Part shown: positions 46,370 to 59,745 of the stretch, piece after piece | Layout: every line of letters starts with the position of its first letter | How positions within the stretch are numbered: position 1 is the first letter of the stretch | From: Lunularia cruciata | Lineage: Eukaryota > Streptophyta > Marchantiopsida > Lunulariales > Lunulariaceae | Reading direction: 5' to 3' | NCBI GenBank assembly: GCA_948567375.1 | Contig: OX419758.1 | Coordinates: 13,335,001-13,399,000, forward strand | DNA: 64,000 bases | The notes under the pieces: generated by a model | Seen by the model: only the letters and a program-made list of their open reading frames with translations | The model's database searches: none | What the model was told of the DNA's origin: nothing | Made by a program: the position numbers and the translations under genes

Positions 46370-47184
46370 ATTGTATGGACACACCAAGTGCACTCTTAAT
46401 AGAATATGTTCCAATATCAAACTCCAAACCAAAATCAATCTCTTCCCTCACTAAGATTTGAGATACAAGCTAATATCAAGCACCATTCCATGTAAACCCA
46501 CTAAATTCTATAACAAAATCTCCTCTTGAATCCCTAGAGAACTTTATTGTGATGATGTACTCTAAATCACAATTGTAACCACCAAGTGCCACCACCAAGA
46601 ACTACCCACTAATGTAACTCTTACTATGACAATTACATAAGGAAGAAGGGCAATACATAACTTGACATTATAACATGCACTCTCATGATTTCTAAGCCAT
46701 GAATTCCTACCTCATCAAAGAGAAACATAGATAGTTTGACTTGCCATCACTTTAACCCCACTATCAAGAATACACTAGAGCACCAATGCTTTAAATGTTA
46801 GAGTACCATGCACAAATGTGATGCACAAACAAGAAGTGGAGAACTAGGAGCATCCAATCACAAGAGATCAAAATGACAACCCTCCTCTCACAAATCAAAA
46901 CCAAATTGACTCTACTACCATTTGGCATTTGACATAATGTGAGTGTGTATCTACTCTTATGCTACTAGGATCACCAAGGATGGAATCATGTAGCCAAAGC
47001 TACATTTTTATATGCATTAGGCTACCAATAACTAGGATAAAAAGTGAGAATAGATCAATTAGCTAGGGCATCGGTCTAAGAACTAGAGATATGATATCCA
47101 AACCTTATTTTGCACAATCTTGAAGGGTGGTAAATTTTGCCAAACAACTACCAAAACTCAATTAAAGTGGTTAGTCATGCAAAC
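46370..47184. other. Unidentified repeat-derived sequence
   Basis: No domain is readable on either strand. Composition and the C/A-rich plus-strand bias resemble the minus-strand retroelements on both sides. 45551-45630 seems to be the same sequence, split by the solo LTR. I cannot name the family. Confidence 0.4.
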
Positions 47185-49399
47185 AAGCGCACCCTTTTAG
47201 GCCTTCATAACTTCCTAAAAGTTGCTTTCTTTGAGTGCAAGCCAAGCTAACCAAGAAGCTTCCCAAGTTTCCTTTTTGAAGCTACCTACTTGACATGCAA
47301 GCTAAGCTAGTTAGCAAGCCACCTACTTTGCTTGCAAGCCAAGAAACTTCCCAAGAATCTTCCTCTTTGAAGTCACCTCTTGGCATGCACATTATCAAAT
47401 ACCTAGAAAGTACCAAGTAGCTTCCTAGATGCTTCTATAATATTCTTATAATTCTTGGGCTAATTTGGCCTATTTGCTGCTTCATTAGTCTTGACTAACT
47501 CGTCAATAAACTCCATATTGTTACATATTCCTCCACCACTAGTTGGTGAGATCTTTATCACCATCACCTTCATACTCCTCATGATTGTTGATAGAGATGG
47601 GAAGGGGCGGAGGGGGAGGTTGGACTCAAGAGGAAAACAAAGATGGATTAGAAACAAAGGGTTTCAACTTAGAAACATGAAAGATAGGTTGGATTCACAT
47701 ATGACAAGGCAAGGCAAGTTGATAAGAAACTAAAGAAATGATTTGGGTGACATCAAATAGACCTATGCAATTAAGAGCAAGTTTTTGAACTTGGTTATCA
47801 AGTAGAAGGAGTAGGTTATAGAATAAAGCATGACCTTATCATCAAGTTTAAATGTGAGATCATGATGATGATGGTTTGCATACTATTTTTAAAATTTTGA
47901 GCAACAAGGAGATGACATTTGGCTTGTTATAAGGATTGGAATATTGTGGTAAAAAAAGTGGAAGCATGACAGACATGAGATGGAGGAGGACCAAGAAAAG
48001 AATTTGGAACAAGTATGTCTTTGCTAAAATTAAGGAAGAAGAGAGCAAATCCGGTGCTTGCATATTTGTAATTATTGTAGAAAAAATCAACAATTGCAAG
48101 ACATTTATCTTAATTGGTATGGTGAACATTGATAACCGCATGAAGCGTATCCTTCAAGATGCAATTTGCATGCTTGGGTTTTCCATCAGTTTGAGGGTGA
48201 TAGGCCATGGACAAAGCAAGCTTGGTGCCAAGTATCTAGAAGAGTGCTTGCCAAAAAATTTGATGAAGGATGAGTACACAAGGTATTCCATGATGATTAA
48301 AGACATTGTCAAAGTAGATCTAGGCCAATGCTAGAGCATCCACTGTATCAAAGGTTGGTGCCAAATGGATTTGCTTACTCAACTTATTTACAAACAGTCA
48401 AATTGTTGTATGACTTACTTTGTCTTTGGCAAGGAGGTAATGAGATCTAAGCTCACCTGTTCCCATCAAGTAAATGGGATGGGAAGTGGTTGAAGGAGTT
48501 CACTCAATTTTTGGTTGCTAGCCTTGTTCCATTTGCAGCTCTCACAAGATTGGGCAAACTCTTAAACACTTGAGCCATGTTGAGCTCCACTATTGGTGTT
48601 AAAGAGTACCCAAGGTCTTGTCCTCACCGATGTGACCAACAATGGGTAAGTCATGGGCTTCTTGAAGGCACACAAGTCATAGATCTCCCTTGGCTGAACA
48701 TAGATCCAATTCTCATAGAATAGAAGACCGTTTTTTGAGGAGAAAGTGTTGTATTCCTTGTCATGTGTTGCAAGATGACCTTGTACCATCTAAACGAAGA
48801 GGTCTTGTTGTAAAGCTATCCTAAACTCAATTTAGACTTTTGACTTTTTGTCAACTAACACTATTTTAATTGCTACCGTGATGAGAGGAAGAGATTTCAA
48901 ATCAGGTTGTTATGATAGGGCATTAGGGATAACATGGAAACTACCAGGTTTGTGCTCAAGTTTGAGGTCAAATAACTATAATTGTTCCTCCCATTGATGA
49001 TGTTGCCTCTTTATGTGCTCTTAATGTAATGTCTACAACAAGGGTTTGTGATAGATTCACGTGATCACTTGTTCCCCAAGAGATATTGTTTCCACACCTT
49101 GGTGGCATAAACCATTACTAGTTGTTCTCAACCTCAAACAGAGTAATTACTTTATGTGATGTTCAATCAGCAAGACACAAAGGCAATGAGATGTAACCCC
49201 TTTGGAAATTCTTGTTGCAACACAACTCAAATAGAAAAGTTAAAAGCATCAAAATCAACCACACAAGGCAATTGCAGATCATATGGTTGAAGAATGGGTC
49301 TTGAAGACACCATATGTTTCAACTTCTACAATCCTTCTTTGTGCTTGGTGTTCCATTGAAAGCTTGAGGTCTTCTCCAAGGGATTGGCCAATGGTACAA

Positions 49400-49966
49400 T
49401 GTAACAAAAATACCTAGACATGTTATCTAGAGGTGAAAATTGACGTGGTAACATTTGGAAGGATGTTATATATGATGGAATAAGTAGATTAGATCAAAGT
49501 GTCACCAAAAGAGTACTTCTACTAATAGAGCAAGAGTAGAAAACAACTTGAAAACTTCAAAGCCAATTTTGGAGGCCTAAACAGATGAATTAGGCCTTGA
49601 GAATGTGTGCATCCTTCCCTTCCAAACCATTTGTATTCTTGAGAACTTTCCAATGGTACTTCACCCATACAATTTTGAGGTTTCTTATAAGAAGGATCCC
49701 TAAAGATTCCCTTTGATCAAAAATTGTTTGACTCACCAAATAGGACAAGAATTGACATGTCACTCATGCATGTAATTAAGATGGAGCTCAATGACATAAC
49801 ACCAATCCATGTATCTGATCCAAAGATGGAGTTCCTTTGAGGAAATCTTCTTTGTTGTATAATAAAGAGATTGTGTTCCTTTGGGGCATCAGAGTATTGA
49901 GTGTGAAGCTTTTTGTTTCTTCTCTTATGTTTCTTTTGAAAGTTCTCTTATCCTTGGAATATTATA
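49400..49966 (+). repeat. Solo gypsy-2 LTR (short form) inside gypsy-3a
   Basis: 567-bp LTR in plus orientation with the ~155-bp unit once. gypsy-3a sequence matching 55380-55500 of gypsy-3b continues on both sides (AATGGTA on the left, GACCACATGAGCATA on the right). It is the most diverged gypsy-2 LTR in the window. Confidence 0.8.
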
Positions 49967-52900
49967 TGTGACCACATGAGCATAATAGTGGATGAATTAT
50001 CAATAAAAACTTACCAATCTATAAAATGCTCACACTTTTGTGGCATCTTTTAGAGAAAGCCAATTAGTAATGGCCTTGATTTTCTCCTCTTCCACCTTGA
50101 TCTCCTCTATTGAGATCTAATGATCCAAGAAGGTAACTTCCTTTTGCCAAAAGCACACTTTGAATTCTTATAGCAAACTTTATTGACGTAGTTGTCTTAA
50201 GACTTCTCCCCTGTGATTTGCATGTTCTACCTCCGTCTTGCTATAGATCATCCAATAACATGACCATGTATTGGTCCAGTAGCCCATCCATTCACCCAAT
50301 GCATCTGATCCATGAAGATTTTTGGAGCATTAGTGAGCCTAAAAGGTAGAAATCTCCAATCAAAATGCGCATACCTTGTATGAAGGTAATCTTTTGCACA
50401 TCCTCTCTATCAATGAGAATCTACCAACAACTGCTTTGTAGATCTAATTTGGAGAAGTATTAGGCTTCACTCAATTGATTAAGCAAGTCATCAATGTGAG
50501 GCAAGGGATATGCATTCTTGATTGTTTATTTATTGAGACCACGATAATTAGTATAGAAGTAAAGTGCTCCATCCTTCTTTGGAACAAATAGTATCAATGC
50601 TCTCCAAGGAGATTTACTATACCATATAAAATCCTTCTCCAAAAACACCATCAATGTTATTTGAAGCTTGTCCAACTCCTTTGGTGAGAGTCAATAGATT
50701 GATCTACTCATTGGAGTACCTCTTGGCAATAAATTAATCTTGAAGAACATATCACAATTAGAGGATATTCTCTTCAACAAATCATCCAAAAATATATCTA
50801 CAAACTCCTAAACTATTTGATCAACTATTGCTTGATGATGCTTCTGGCCCTCATCAAATTCTCCATGCACAATTGGCTTGACGCACACCATAAAAATAGG
50901 CTTATCTTCCTCCAAATATTGCTCTATGGCTACATTTATTGACAAAATTCCCATCTTGGGATTGATTATTCTTAGGTCTCTTACACAAAGGTGCAAGACA
51001 ACCTTATCTGAATTCTTACCTTGGTATCATACTTGAATTTGTTGTTGGGTCCAATCAAATTGAACCTTATGGTGTTCAAGCCAAGGCAAACGTAAAATGA
51101 TATCATAGTGTAGAGGTGCCACTACAAACCTCATACACTCCAAATACTCATTCCTAATCTTAAATGTAATCAAATGTGAGGTGTGGAATGTAGAACTCTT
51201 TTTACCATCCACTATTATCAATCCAATAATTGGAATCTACTTCCAATTATTGGCTTGATAGGAATATTTAATTCCTTTGCTAATTGCATAGACATGCAAT
51301 TCTCTAAAATTTTAGAATCAAACCAAAATCCTATAACCACAATTAGATATCATACCTTGCAAGTGAAGTAAACTTGCATAGGTCAAGCCTTCAATCCCAT
51401 TGGAACTTATTAAATTCCTCATAAGTAGATCAAGTTCTCCTACTAGGATTCCTTGTTTCCTTGATCATCATGCTCCATGAACTTCATTTGGGCAATTTGT
51501 CAAGGTCATTCATTCTTGAGTGGTCATTCAACAATGCAATGTCCAATTTGGCAATAATAAAAGCAACCACTATTTTGTTACAATCTTTTTCTATTTGTAC
51601 TTTTACTAGTGGTTTTTGTTAGATGAAATCAATCTCCATTGGTGCCAGTTCCTCCACCATTGTGTAATGTATGGGTAGGTTTTGTGAAGGTCAAAGTCAA
51701 GACCAAGTTATCACAACCAAGGAATCAAAGCGCTCAACCAACTACATAACTTCTTCCAATTGTTTGGCTATTGCATGGTTATTTCTAATTTGATGCATGA
51801 CTTCAAACCCTAAAAATCAATCCAAAGCTTAGCCTTCTAATATATTTGGAATTTTCATTATGGTGTTTTGGAATTGAGTAATGTAGCTTCTTATAGAACC
51901 AATTTTCTTAAATTTTGCCAACTTATCTCGTGCGGTTGGTGTATCATTTATTAATTGCTCAAAATTGCCCAATTATTGCGGTCTTGAATTCTTCCCATGT
52001 CAAGATTGGTGCAACAAACTATTGTTCAGCTTGATCCACTTGGAATTGCCACTATAGTTTTGCCACTCCATTCAATTGGCTTGAAGCCAAGAGAATCTAT
52101 TTTTGTCCATCTTGAAGATTTGTAGTTTCAAAATAACATTCACAATTAAACACAAAGGTCTCCATCATGCACAAGAGTTTTTTCCTTCAAATACCTTGGG
52201 CTTTGGAAATTGGATTCACTTTTATTTTTCTCAAAATAGTATTCTCTCTACATGCTCTTGTCATTGATGATCTCATTTTTCAAACAATAGAGTAAGGTGC
52301 TCAATTTGTTGCTACATAGCCATGATAACTTCAAGCATTGTTGCTATGGCTACTACTCTATTAAAATACCTCCAATTTATCTAAATTAACATGTAGATGC
52401 AACACATCCACCATTCTCCATAAGTTACAATCAAAAGTACCAAGGGTTCATCAAACAAGGTAATCATATTAAAAAAAATTGCCCAAAGCATGAGATGATG
52501 AACTATGTGAGATGATGCTTGGGTGGTACAAGGATACAAAAATCCCAAATGTTGGTAGAAATAGATTTGGTGGTCCATAAATTCCATCCATCTCATTATG
52601 CTTAGATACCAATGTAAAAGATCAAGGAGAGAAATAGGAGAATGGAAGATCAAGGTGAAAGATCACATTGAGACTCTTGAATGAAGGAAACTCCGAATGC
52701 CTAACATGAGCTTGGGCTTTGGTATTTATAAGGAAGCATAGAAGGCTCTCATGAAACTTCTTAAAAACCACTTGGTTAGAGTGCAAGCTAAGCTAATCAA
52801 GAAGTTTCCTTCTAAAAGCCGTATACTTGACGTGCAAGCTAAGATAGTTAGGAAGCTTCTTAAGAAGCTTCCTTCTAGAAGCCACCTAGTTGGCATGAAA

Positions 52901-53045
52901 GCTAAGCTATCGAAGAAGCTTCGTCCTAAAATTCACTTCTTGATGTGCACATTACCTAATACTTAGAAGGTACCAAGTAGGTTCTTAGATGCTTCTAGAA
53001 TATTCTTATAATTTTTGGGCTAATTTGGTGTATTTTCTACTTCAG

Positions 53046-56000
53046 TGTAAAAGACCAAGACCAAGGAGAGAAATAGGAGAATGAAAGCTCACATTGGGAC
53101 ACTTGATTGAGTGAAACTCCAAATGCCTAGCATGAGCTTCGGCTCTAGTATTTATAGGGATCATACAAGGCTCCAGAGAAGCTTCTCAAGATGCTTCCTT
53201 GAGCCGCTTTCTTGGAGTGCAAGCCAAGTTAATCATGAAGCTTCTCAAAAAGCTTCCTTCTAGAAGTCATTTACTTGGCATGGAAGCTAAGCTTGTTAGA
53301 ATCTTCTAGAAGCTATCTACTTGGGTGCAAGCTAAGCTAGTATGGGAAGCTTCCCAAGAATATTCTTAGATACTTTTGGAATATTCTAGGCTAAATTGTC
53401 TTATTTGCTATTTTGTTAGCCGCACTAACTTTGTCACTAAACTCCATATTGTTACATATTCTCCCATTGCTAGTTGGTGATGTCTCAATCACCATTGAAG
53501 CTTCAAACACTTGGATAGCCATTTGTGTATTCTAGAGATGAGAAAGAGGTTCCCATATGGCATCATGAAGAGGATACCCTTTCCAAAGGACTTTGTACTC
53601 TCTATTTTGTTGGTGGCCTTGTTGAATGTGGTGATGCATAAGGATACAATCAACTTCATACTCCTCATGATCATTGATAGAGATGGGAGGAGGAAGAGGT
53701 TGGACACGAGAGGAAAAAAAAGATGGATTAGGGACAAAGGGTTTCAACTTAGAAATATGAAAGACAAGGTGGTTGCACATATGACAATGCAAGGTAAGTC
53801 AATAAGCAATAAGAGAAATAATTTGTGTGACCTCAAAGGATCCTATCCAATTAGGAGCAAGTTTACAGACTTGGGTATCAAGTGGGAGGGGAAGGTTACT
53901 AGACAAGAGCATGACCTTATACCAACTGAAAGGTGAGATCATGTCAATGGTAGTTTACATATTATTTTGACAATTTTGGGCAACAAGGAAGTGAGATTTG
54001 GCTTGTTAGAGGGATTGGGATATGGTGGTCAAGAAAGTTGAAGTATGTGGGACATGAGATGGAAGAGGAGCAAGAAGGGAATCTGAAACAAGTGGATCTT
54101 GGCCAAAATTGAGGAAGAAAGGATAGAATCCAATGCTTTCATATTTGGAATTATTGTATGCAAACTCTGCTTCTATAAGACATTCATCCCAATTGGTATG
54201 GTGAACATTGACAAAAGCACAAAGCATATCCTCCAAGGTGCGATTTGCATGTTCTGTTTGTCCATCAGTTTGAGGATGATAGACCGTGGACAAAGCAAGC
54301 TTGGTGCCAAGTATCTGGAAGAGTGCTTGCCAAAAATTTCTAGTGAAACGAGGATCACAATTGGAGATGAGTACATGCCACATCCCATGATGCTTGAATA
54401 TATTGTTGAAGTAGATCTATGCCAAGGTTAGAGCATCCACAATATCAACTATTGGTGCCAAATAGATTTGCTTACTAAGCTTATTCACAAACACCACAAT
54501 TGTTATGTGATCTTGCTTTGTCTTGGACAAGGAGGTGATGAGATCTAAGTTCACATGTTCCCAATGAGTAGATGGAATGTGGAGTGGTTGAAGGAGTCTA
54601 CTCAGTTTTTGGTTATTGGCCTTGTTGCATTAGCAGCTCTCACAAGATCAAACAAACTCTCAAACATCTTATGTCATGTTGGAGCACCATCATTGGCATT
54701 GGAGGGTACCCAAGGTCTTGTCCACACCCATCTGACTAACAATTGGTAAATCAAGGGCTTCTTGAAGGCACACAAGTCGGAGATCACCTTTGGTTGGAAC
54801 AAAGATCTTGTCCTCATTGAATAGAAGACCTTCCTTGAAGGAGAAGGTATTGTACTCCTTGTTGCATGCTGCAAGATGCCTTGTACCATCTGAAAGAATG
54901 GATCTTGTTGTAGAGCTATCCTAAACTCAGTTTGGACTTTGGAGTCAATTGACACCATTGTAATTGTCGATGTGATGAGAGGAAGAGACTTCAAATTAGG
55001 TCATTAGGGATGACATGGAATTGACCGGGTTTGTACTCAAGTTTGATGTCAAGCAACTATAGTTGTTCCTCCCATTGATGATGTTGACTCTTCATGTGTT
55101 CCAAATGTGATGTCTGCAACAAAGGCTTGTGATCAATTTGCATGACCACTTGTTTCTCCAAGAGATAATGCCTCCATACTTGGTAGCATATACCATCACT
55201 AGTTGTTCTTGATCCCAAACATAGTAATTCCTTTTTGTTGTATTGAATTTGCAAGATACAAAGGCAATGGGATGCAATCCATCTATGAATTCTTGTTGCA
55301 ACAAGGCTCCAATTGCAAAGTTATGAGCATAAAAATCAACCACATATGGTAGTTGAGTGTCATATGGTTGAAGAATTAGTCTTGATGACACTATATGTTT
55401 TAGCTTCTAGAATGCTTCTTTGTGCTTGTTGGTCCATTGAAAGCTCAAGTTCTTCCCCAAGAGATTGACTAATGGAGTGGCCACATGGGCATAGTAGTGG
55501 ATGAACTGTCAGAAAAAACTAGCCAATCTATTAAATGCTTGTACTTCAATAACATCTTTTGGAGTAGGAAAATCAGTGATGGCCTTGATTTTCTCCTTTT
55601 CCATTGTGATCCACTCCAATGAGATGTTGTGACCCAAGAAGGTAACTTCCTTCTACCAAAGGCACACTTCAACTTCTTGCAATAAAACTTCCATAGTCAT
55701 AGTTGTCTTAGGACTTCTTGTGTGTGATTCACATGTTCTTCCTCTGTTTTGCTATAGATTAAGATATCATCCAAGAATACCGTCATGTATCAATCCAACA
55801 ATACATCCAACACCCGATGCATTTGATCTATAAAGACTATTGGAGCATTAGTGAGCCCAAAAGGTAGAACTCTTGACTCAAAATGTCCATACCTTGTGCA
55901 AAAGGTAATCTTTTGTACATCTTCCCTATCAATAGGGATTTTCCAATAACCACTATGAAGATCTAACTTGGAGAAGTATTGTGCTCCACTCACTTGATCA

Positions 56001-58634
56001 AGCAAGTCATCAATTTGAGACAAGGGTATGCATTCTTCTTCACCATTTGTTTATTGAGCCCACGGTAGTTAATATAGAAACAAAGTCCTCCATCCTTCTT
56101 TGGAACAAATAGAACTAGTGCTCCTCAAGGAGATATATTATGTTGTATGTAATCCTTCTTCAACAACTCCATAAGTGTTGTTTGCAACTCCTCCAACTCC
56201 TCTGGTGAGAGCCAATAGACTGGTCTACTCATTGGAGTACTCCTTGGCAATAACTCAATCTTGAAGGGCATGTCACAATCAGAGGGTAATCCCTTTGGTA
56301 GATAATCCAAAAACACATCCGCAAACTCTTGAACTATTTGATTAACCATTGCTTGATGAGGCTCCTACCTCTCCTCAGATTCTCCTTGTGCAATCAGCCT
56401 GATCCACACCACAAAAACAGACTTATCTTCCTCCAAAGCTTGCTCTATGGCTACTTCACTAACAAACTTCCCATTTAGGGACTCATCTCCCTTCAAAGCT
56501 TCCTTTCTATTTGCTTTCCTAACAAACTTCCCTGCTTGGGACTCATTCCCCTTCAAAGCTTGCTCTATGGCTACTTTCTTGACAAATTTCCCCTCTTGGG
56601 ACTGATTATTCTTAGGTGTCTTACTTAAAGGTGCTAGACAACCTATTCATAAATTCCTACCTTGGTGTTGTACTTGAATTTGTCGTTGGCTCTAGAAAAA
56701 TTGAACCTTATGACATTCAAGCCAAGGTAGACCTAGAATGACATCATAATGTAGAGGTGCCACTACAAACCTCATACACTCCAAATGCTCCTTCCCAATC
56801 TTGCAAGTAACAGGATGCAAGGTACAAAATGCAGAACACTTTCTACCATCCACCATCATCAATCTGCTTCCAATTACTAGCTTGATAGGAATATGTAATT
56901 CCTTTGCTAATTACATGGACAAGCAATTTTCTGAACTTCCCAAATCAACAAAAATCCTATAACTACAACCAAATATCATACCTTGCAAGTGAAGCAAACT
57001 TGCATATGTTGAGCCTTTGATCCCATTGGAACTATTCAAGTTCCCAAGAGATAGTTCAAAATCTCCTACTAGGATTCCTCATTTATCTTATCATTCTATT
57101 CCACAAACTCTATCTGAGTGACTAGTCAAGGTCGCCCATTCTTGAGTGGACATTCAACAATGCAATGTCCAATTTGGCGACAATAGAAACAACCACCATT
57201 TTGTCACAATTTTTCTCTATCTGCAATGCCAAGTAGTCTCCATTGAATGACATCAATCTCCATTAGTGCCGGCTCTTCCACCCTTGTATAGTGTATTGGT
57301 AGGTTTTGTGGAGGTTGAGGTCAACACCAAGTTGTTGCAATCAAAGAATCAAAACATTTGACCAATCGCATGGCTTCCTCTAAGTGTTGTGGCTCTCACA
57401 TAGTTACTTCTAATTTGGTTGGTGACTTCAAGCTCCTCACAAATCAATCTAGAGCTTCACCTTCCAATATATATAGAATATGCATGATGGTGTTATGGAA
57501 TTGCATGATATAACCTCTTACAGAGCCAATCTGCTTCAACTCTACCAACCTATCTTGTGCAATCCGTGTGACATTTATAGCTTGGAATCAACCAATTATT
57601 GCACTCTTGAATTTTGCCCATTTCAAGATTGGTGTAACAATTTGCCATTCAGCTCGCTCCACTCTAAATTTCCACCATAGTTTTACTACTCCATCCAATT
57701 GGTTGGAAGCCAAGAGAATCTAGTTTTGTTCATCTTGAAGATGAGTAGCCTTGAAATAATGTTCATAATCAAACAAAAAAGTTCTCCACTACACCCCAAA
57801 GATTCTTGCCTAGAAAAACTTTGGGTTTTGGAAATCAGATTTGGTCTTCTCCTTCTCAAACTAGTACTCTCTCTATGTGCTCTTGTTGTCGATGATCTCG
57901 TTCATCCAACAATCAAGTAAGGTGCTCAATTTTTTGTTGCATAGCAATGATAAGCTCATGCATTGTTGCCATGATTATTGCTTTATCACACCATCCCTAA
58001 TCTATCTAATTTATTAACACATAGATGCAACACGTCCATCATTCTCCATAAGTTACAACCGGAAGTACCAAAGGATCCTTGGACAAGGTGATTGTATGTA
58101 GAAATCTTGCCCAAAGCATGAGATGATGAATTTGATGAAACAATGCTTGGGTAGTACCTAAACACTAAAATCCCAATGGTTTGGCAGAAATAGATTTGGC
58201 GGTGCATAAATTCCATCCATCTCATTCTTGCTTTGATACTAATGTAAAAGACCAAGACCGAGGAGAGAAATAGGAGAATGGAAGCTCACATTGGGACACT
58301 TGATTGAGTGAAACTCCAAATGCCTAGCATGAGCTTTTGCTCTAGTATTTAAAGAGATCATACAAGGCTCTAGAGAAGCTTCTCAAGAAGCTTCCTTGAG
58401 CCACTTTCTTGGAGTGCAAGCCAAGTTAGAATGCAATCTAGAAGTAGTTTACTTGGCATGCAAGCTAAGCTAGTTGGAAGCTTCTAGAAGCTACCTACTT
58501 GAGGTGCAAGCTAAGCTATTCAGGAAGCTTCCCAAGAAGCTTCTTAGATACTTCTAGAATATTCTAGGCTAATTTGTCTTATTTGCTACTTCGTTAGCCC
58601 TACTAACTTTGTCACTAAACTCCCTATTGTTACA
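53046..58634 (-). mobile_element. gypsy-3b: chromovirus nested in the gypsy-3a 5' LTR
   Basis: A 5.6-kb element with 3' LTR 53046-53456 (411 bp) and 5' LTR 58243-58634 (392 bp), roughly 90% alike apart from one indel of a few tens of bases. The primer-site region reads TAGTATCAAAGCAAG. Order from 5': gag (57200-58240), zinc knuckle CFYCRQIGHCIVEC (57145-57195), protease (about 56700-56990), RT (55790-56349: [22 protein letters not shown]), RNase H (55057-55391), integrase (54006-54383: HPQTDGQTEHANRTLEDML, EFAYNNS) and chromodomain (53532-53792: EYEVDCILMHH, YKVLWKGYPLHDAIWEP). Roughly ten or more breaks. The gypsy-3a LTR resumes directly to its right at 58635. Confidence 0.85.
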
Positions 58635-58676
58635 ATTAGTCTCAACTAACTTGTTGGTAAACTCCATATTATTACA

Positions 58677-59274
58677 ATATGCCTCAAAGCCTCTACATGC
58701 CAAAATTTAGCAAATGAGGCATCTCTTCTTTCCCATTCAAACCTTTGCCAATCTTGCTAATCGTTGCTAAATCTGACACACCTTCAAATTTGGTTGACCT
58801 TCTCCACCAACTTGACTTTTGAACCTGGCCGAATTCCAACTTGAACCTCCAATATAATAGATCTCTAGTTATCCAATTTGGAAAACCCTTAAACCCAAAA
58901 TAGGCCAATTTCTCCCATTTGAGGGATGTGGCTGTCCAAATCTCTAATTTGGGAGGACAGGTTTTGCAATTAGCATTCAATATTGCTTTTTTGGTCCAAT
59001 TCACAACACCAAGGCCTTTGATGTTACTCTCTTGCACTCAAATTGACCATCCAATGACTCAAAATCAACCTCAATTCTAAGAAAATTGGGTAGCGCTTTT
59101 GCACATTGCTTGCTCCAATGTCAAATCTATAGCAATTTGAACAAGGCCTCCACACACAAAATTAAATCAAACAACGATCCAAGGTACCATCAATTTGCCA
59201 AGTTTGGAGATACCATGGACACCTTAGTCCCTACATTCAATTTCCCCTTAACTCTCACTCCCTTGATGTAATAA
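58677..59274. other. Spacer with an unrecognised 114-codon minus-strand ORF
   Basis: A minus-strand frame at 58693-59037 reads through 114 codons with a Trp/Lys/Cys-containing sequence (NANCKTCPP, WTATSLKWEK). I recognise no domain. A plus-strand frame at 59086-59271 is also anonymous. The block borders gypsy-3a on the left and a gypsy-1 LTR-like repeat on the right, so element origin is likely. Confidence 0.3.
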
Positions 59275-59745
59275 GTCACATTCAACTCAAATCACACTCA
59301 ACTCAAATTAGAAATCAATCCTGAACTTAATGGTCTGCCAACAATGTGCCGCAATTACAATCAAGCCACACCCATTCTAGCTAAGAGACTCCAAGTTATG
59401 CTTGTCTGTCTCTGTCCACTATAATTAAGAAGTCAAAGGCTCAACATCAAAGAAATAAACTCTTTTGTCCACCATAAGTAGGAAGTCAAAAGTTCAACAT
59501 CAAAGAAGTAAACTCTTTGGAATTGCTCTTTGAAGATATACCTCTATACTTGCCTTGGATTTCTAGCTAATAGTACTCTTGAAGACACATTTGATGGCAC
59601 AAACTGTGCAAGTAAAGGTGTGTTAGTAGCCCTAACACAAAATTTGGCCGCCACTAAGTAGTCTCTAAACTCTACTCATATAACTCTAACCACCAAGACT
59701 ATCACTCCAATGTCCAAGCAAATTAGCTTTGGCATTGCAAATGTT
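59275..59745 (-). repeat. Diverged gypsy-1 LTR-like repeat
   Basis: This matches the inverted LTR piece at 15038-15450 (shared: CAATCAAGCCACACCCA, CTAGCTAAGAGA, GGCTCAACATCAAAGAAAT). It contains its own short internal duplication (AACATCAAAGAARTAAACTCTTT at about 59440 and 59500). No internal region accompanies it, so it is a solo LTR or LTR fragment, older than the other copies. Confidence 0.7.

Larger units (their letters stand above)
47185..58676 (-). mobile_element. gypsy-3a: chromovirus, minus strand, host of two insertions
   Basis: The 3' LTR is about 47185-47525 (left border vague), the internal region 47526-52612, and the 5' LTR is split into 52613-53045 and 58635-58676 by gypsy-3b. 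Next to the 5' LTR the site TTGGTATCTAAGCA resembles an initiator-tRNA-Met primer site. Internal order from 5': gag (about 51600-52600), zinc knuckle, protease (51027-51221, with LRLPWLEHH), RT, RNase H, then integrase remains at 47860-48340. A solo gypsy-2 LTR interrupts it at 49400-49966. More decayed than gypsy-3b, with well over ten breaks. Confidence 0.8.

Noticed and set aside
47936-48334. 132-codon plus-strand ORF
   Set aside because: Antisense shadow of the gypsy-3a integrase; the equivalent frame occurs in gypsy-3b at 54099-54431 only because the elements are related.
53511-53936. 141-codon plus-strand ORF
   Set aside because: It is antisense to the gypsy-3b chromodomain and integrase tail; the minus-strand reading has clear motifs.
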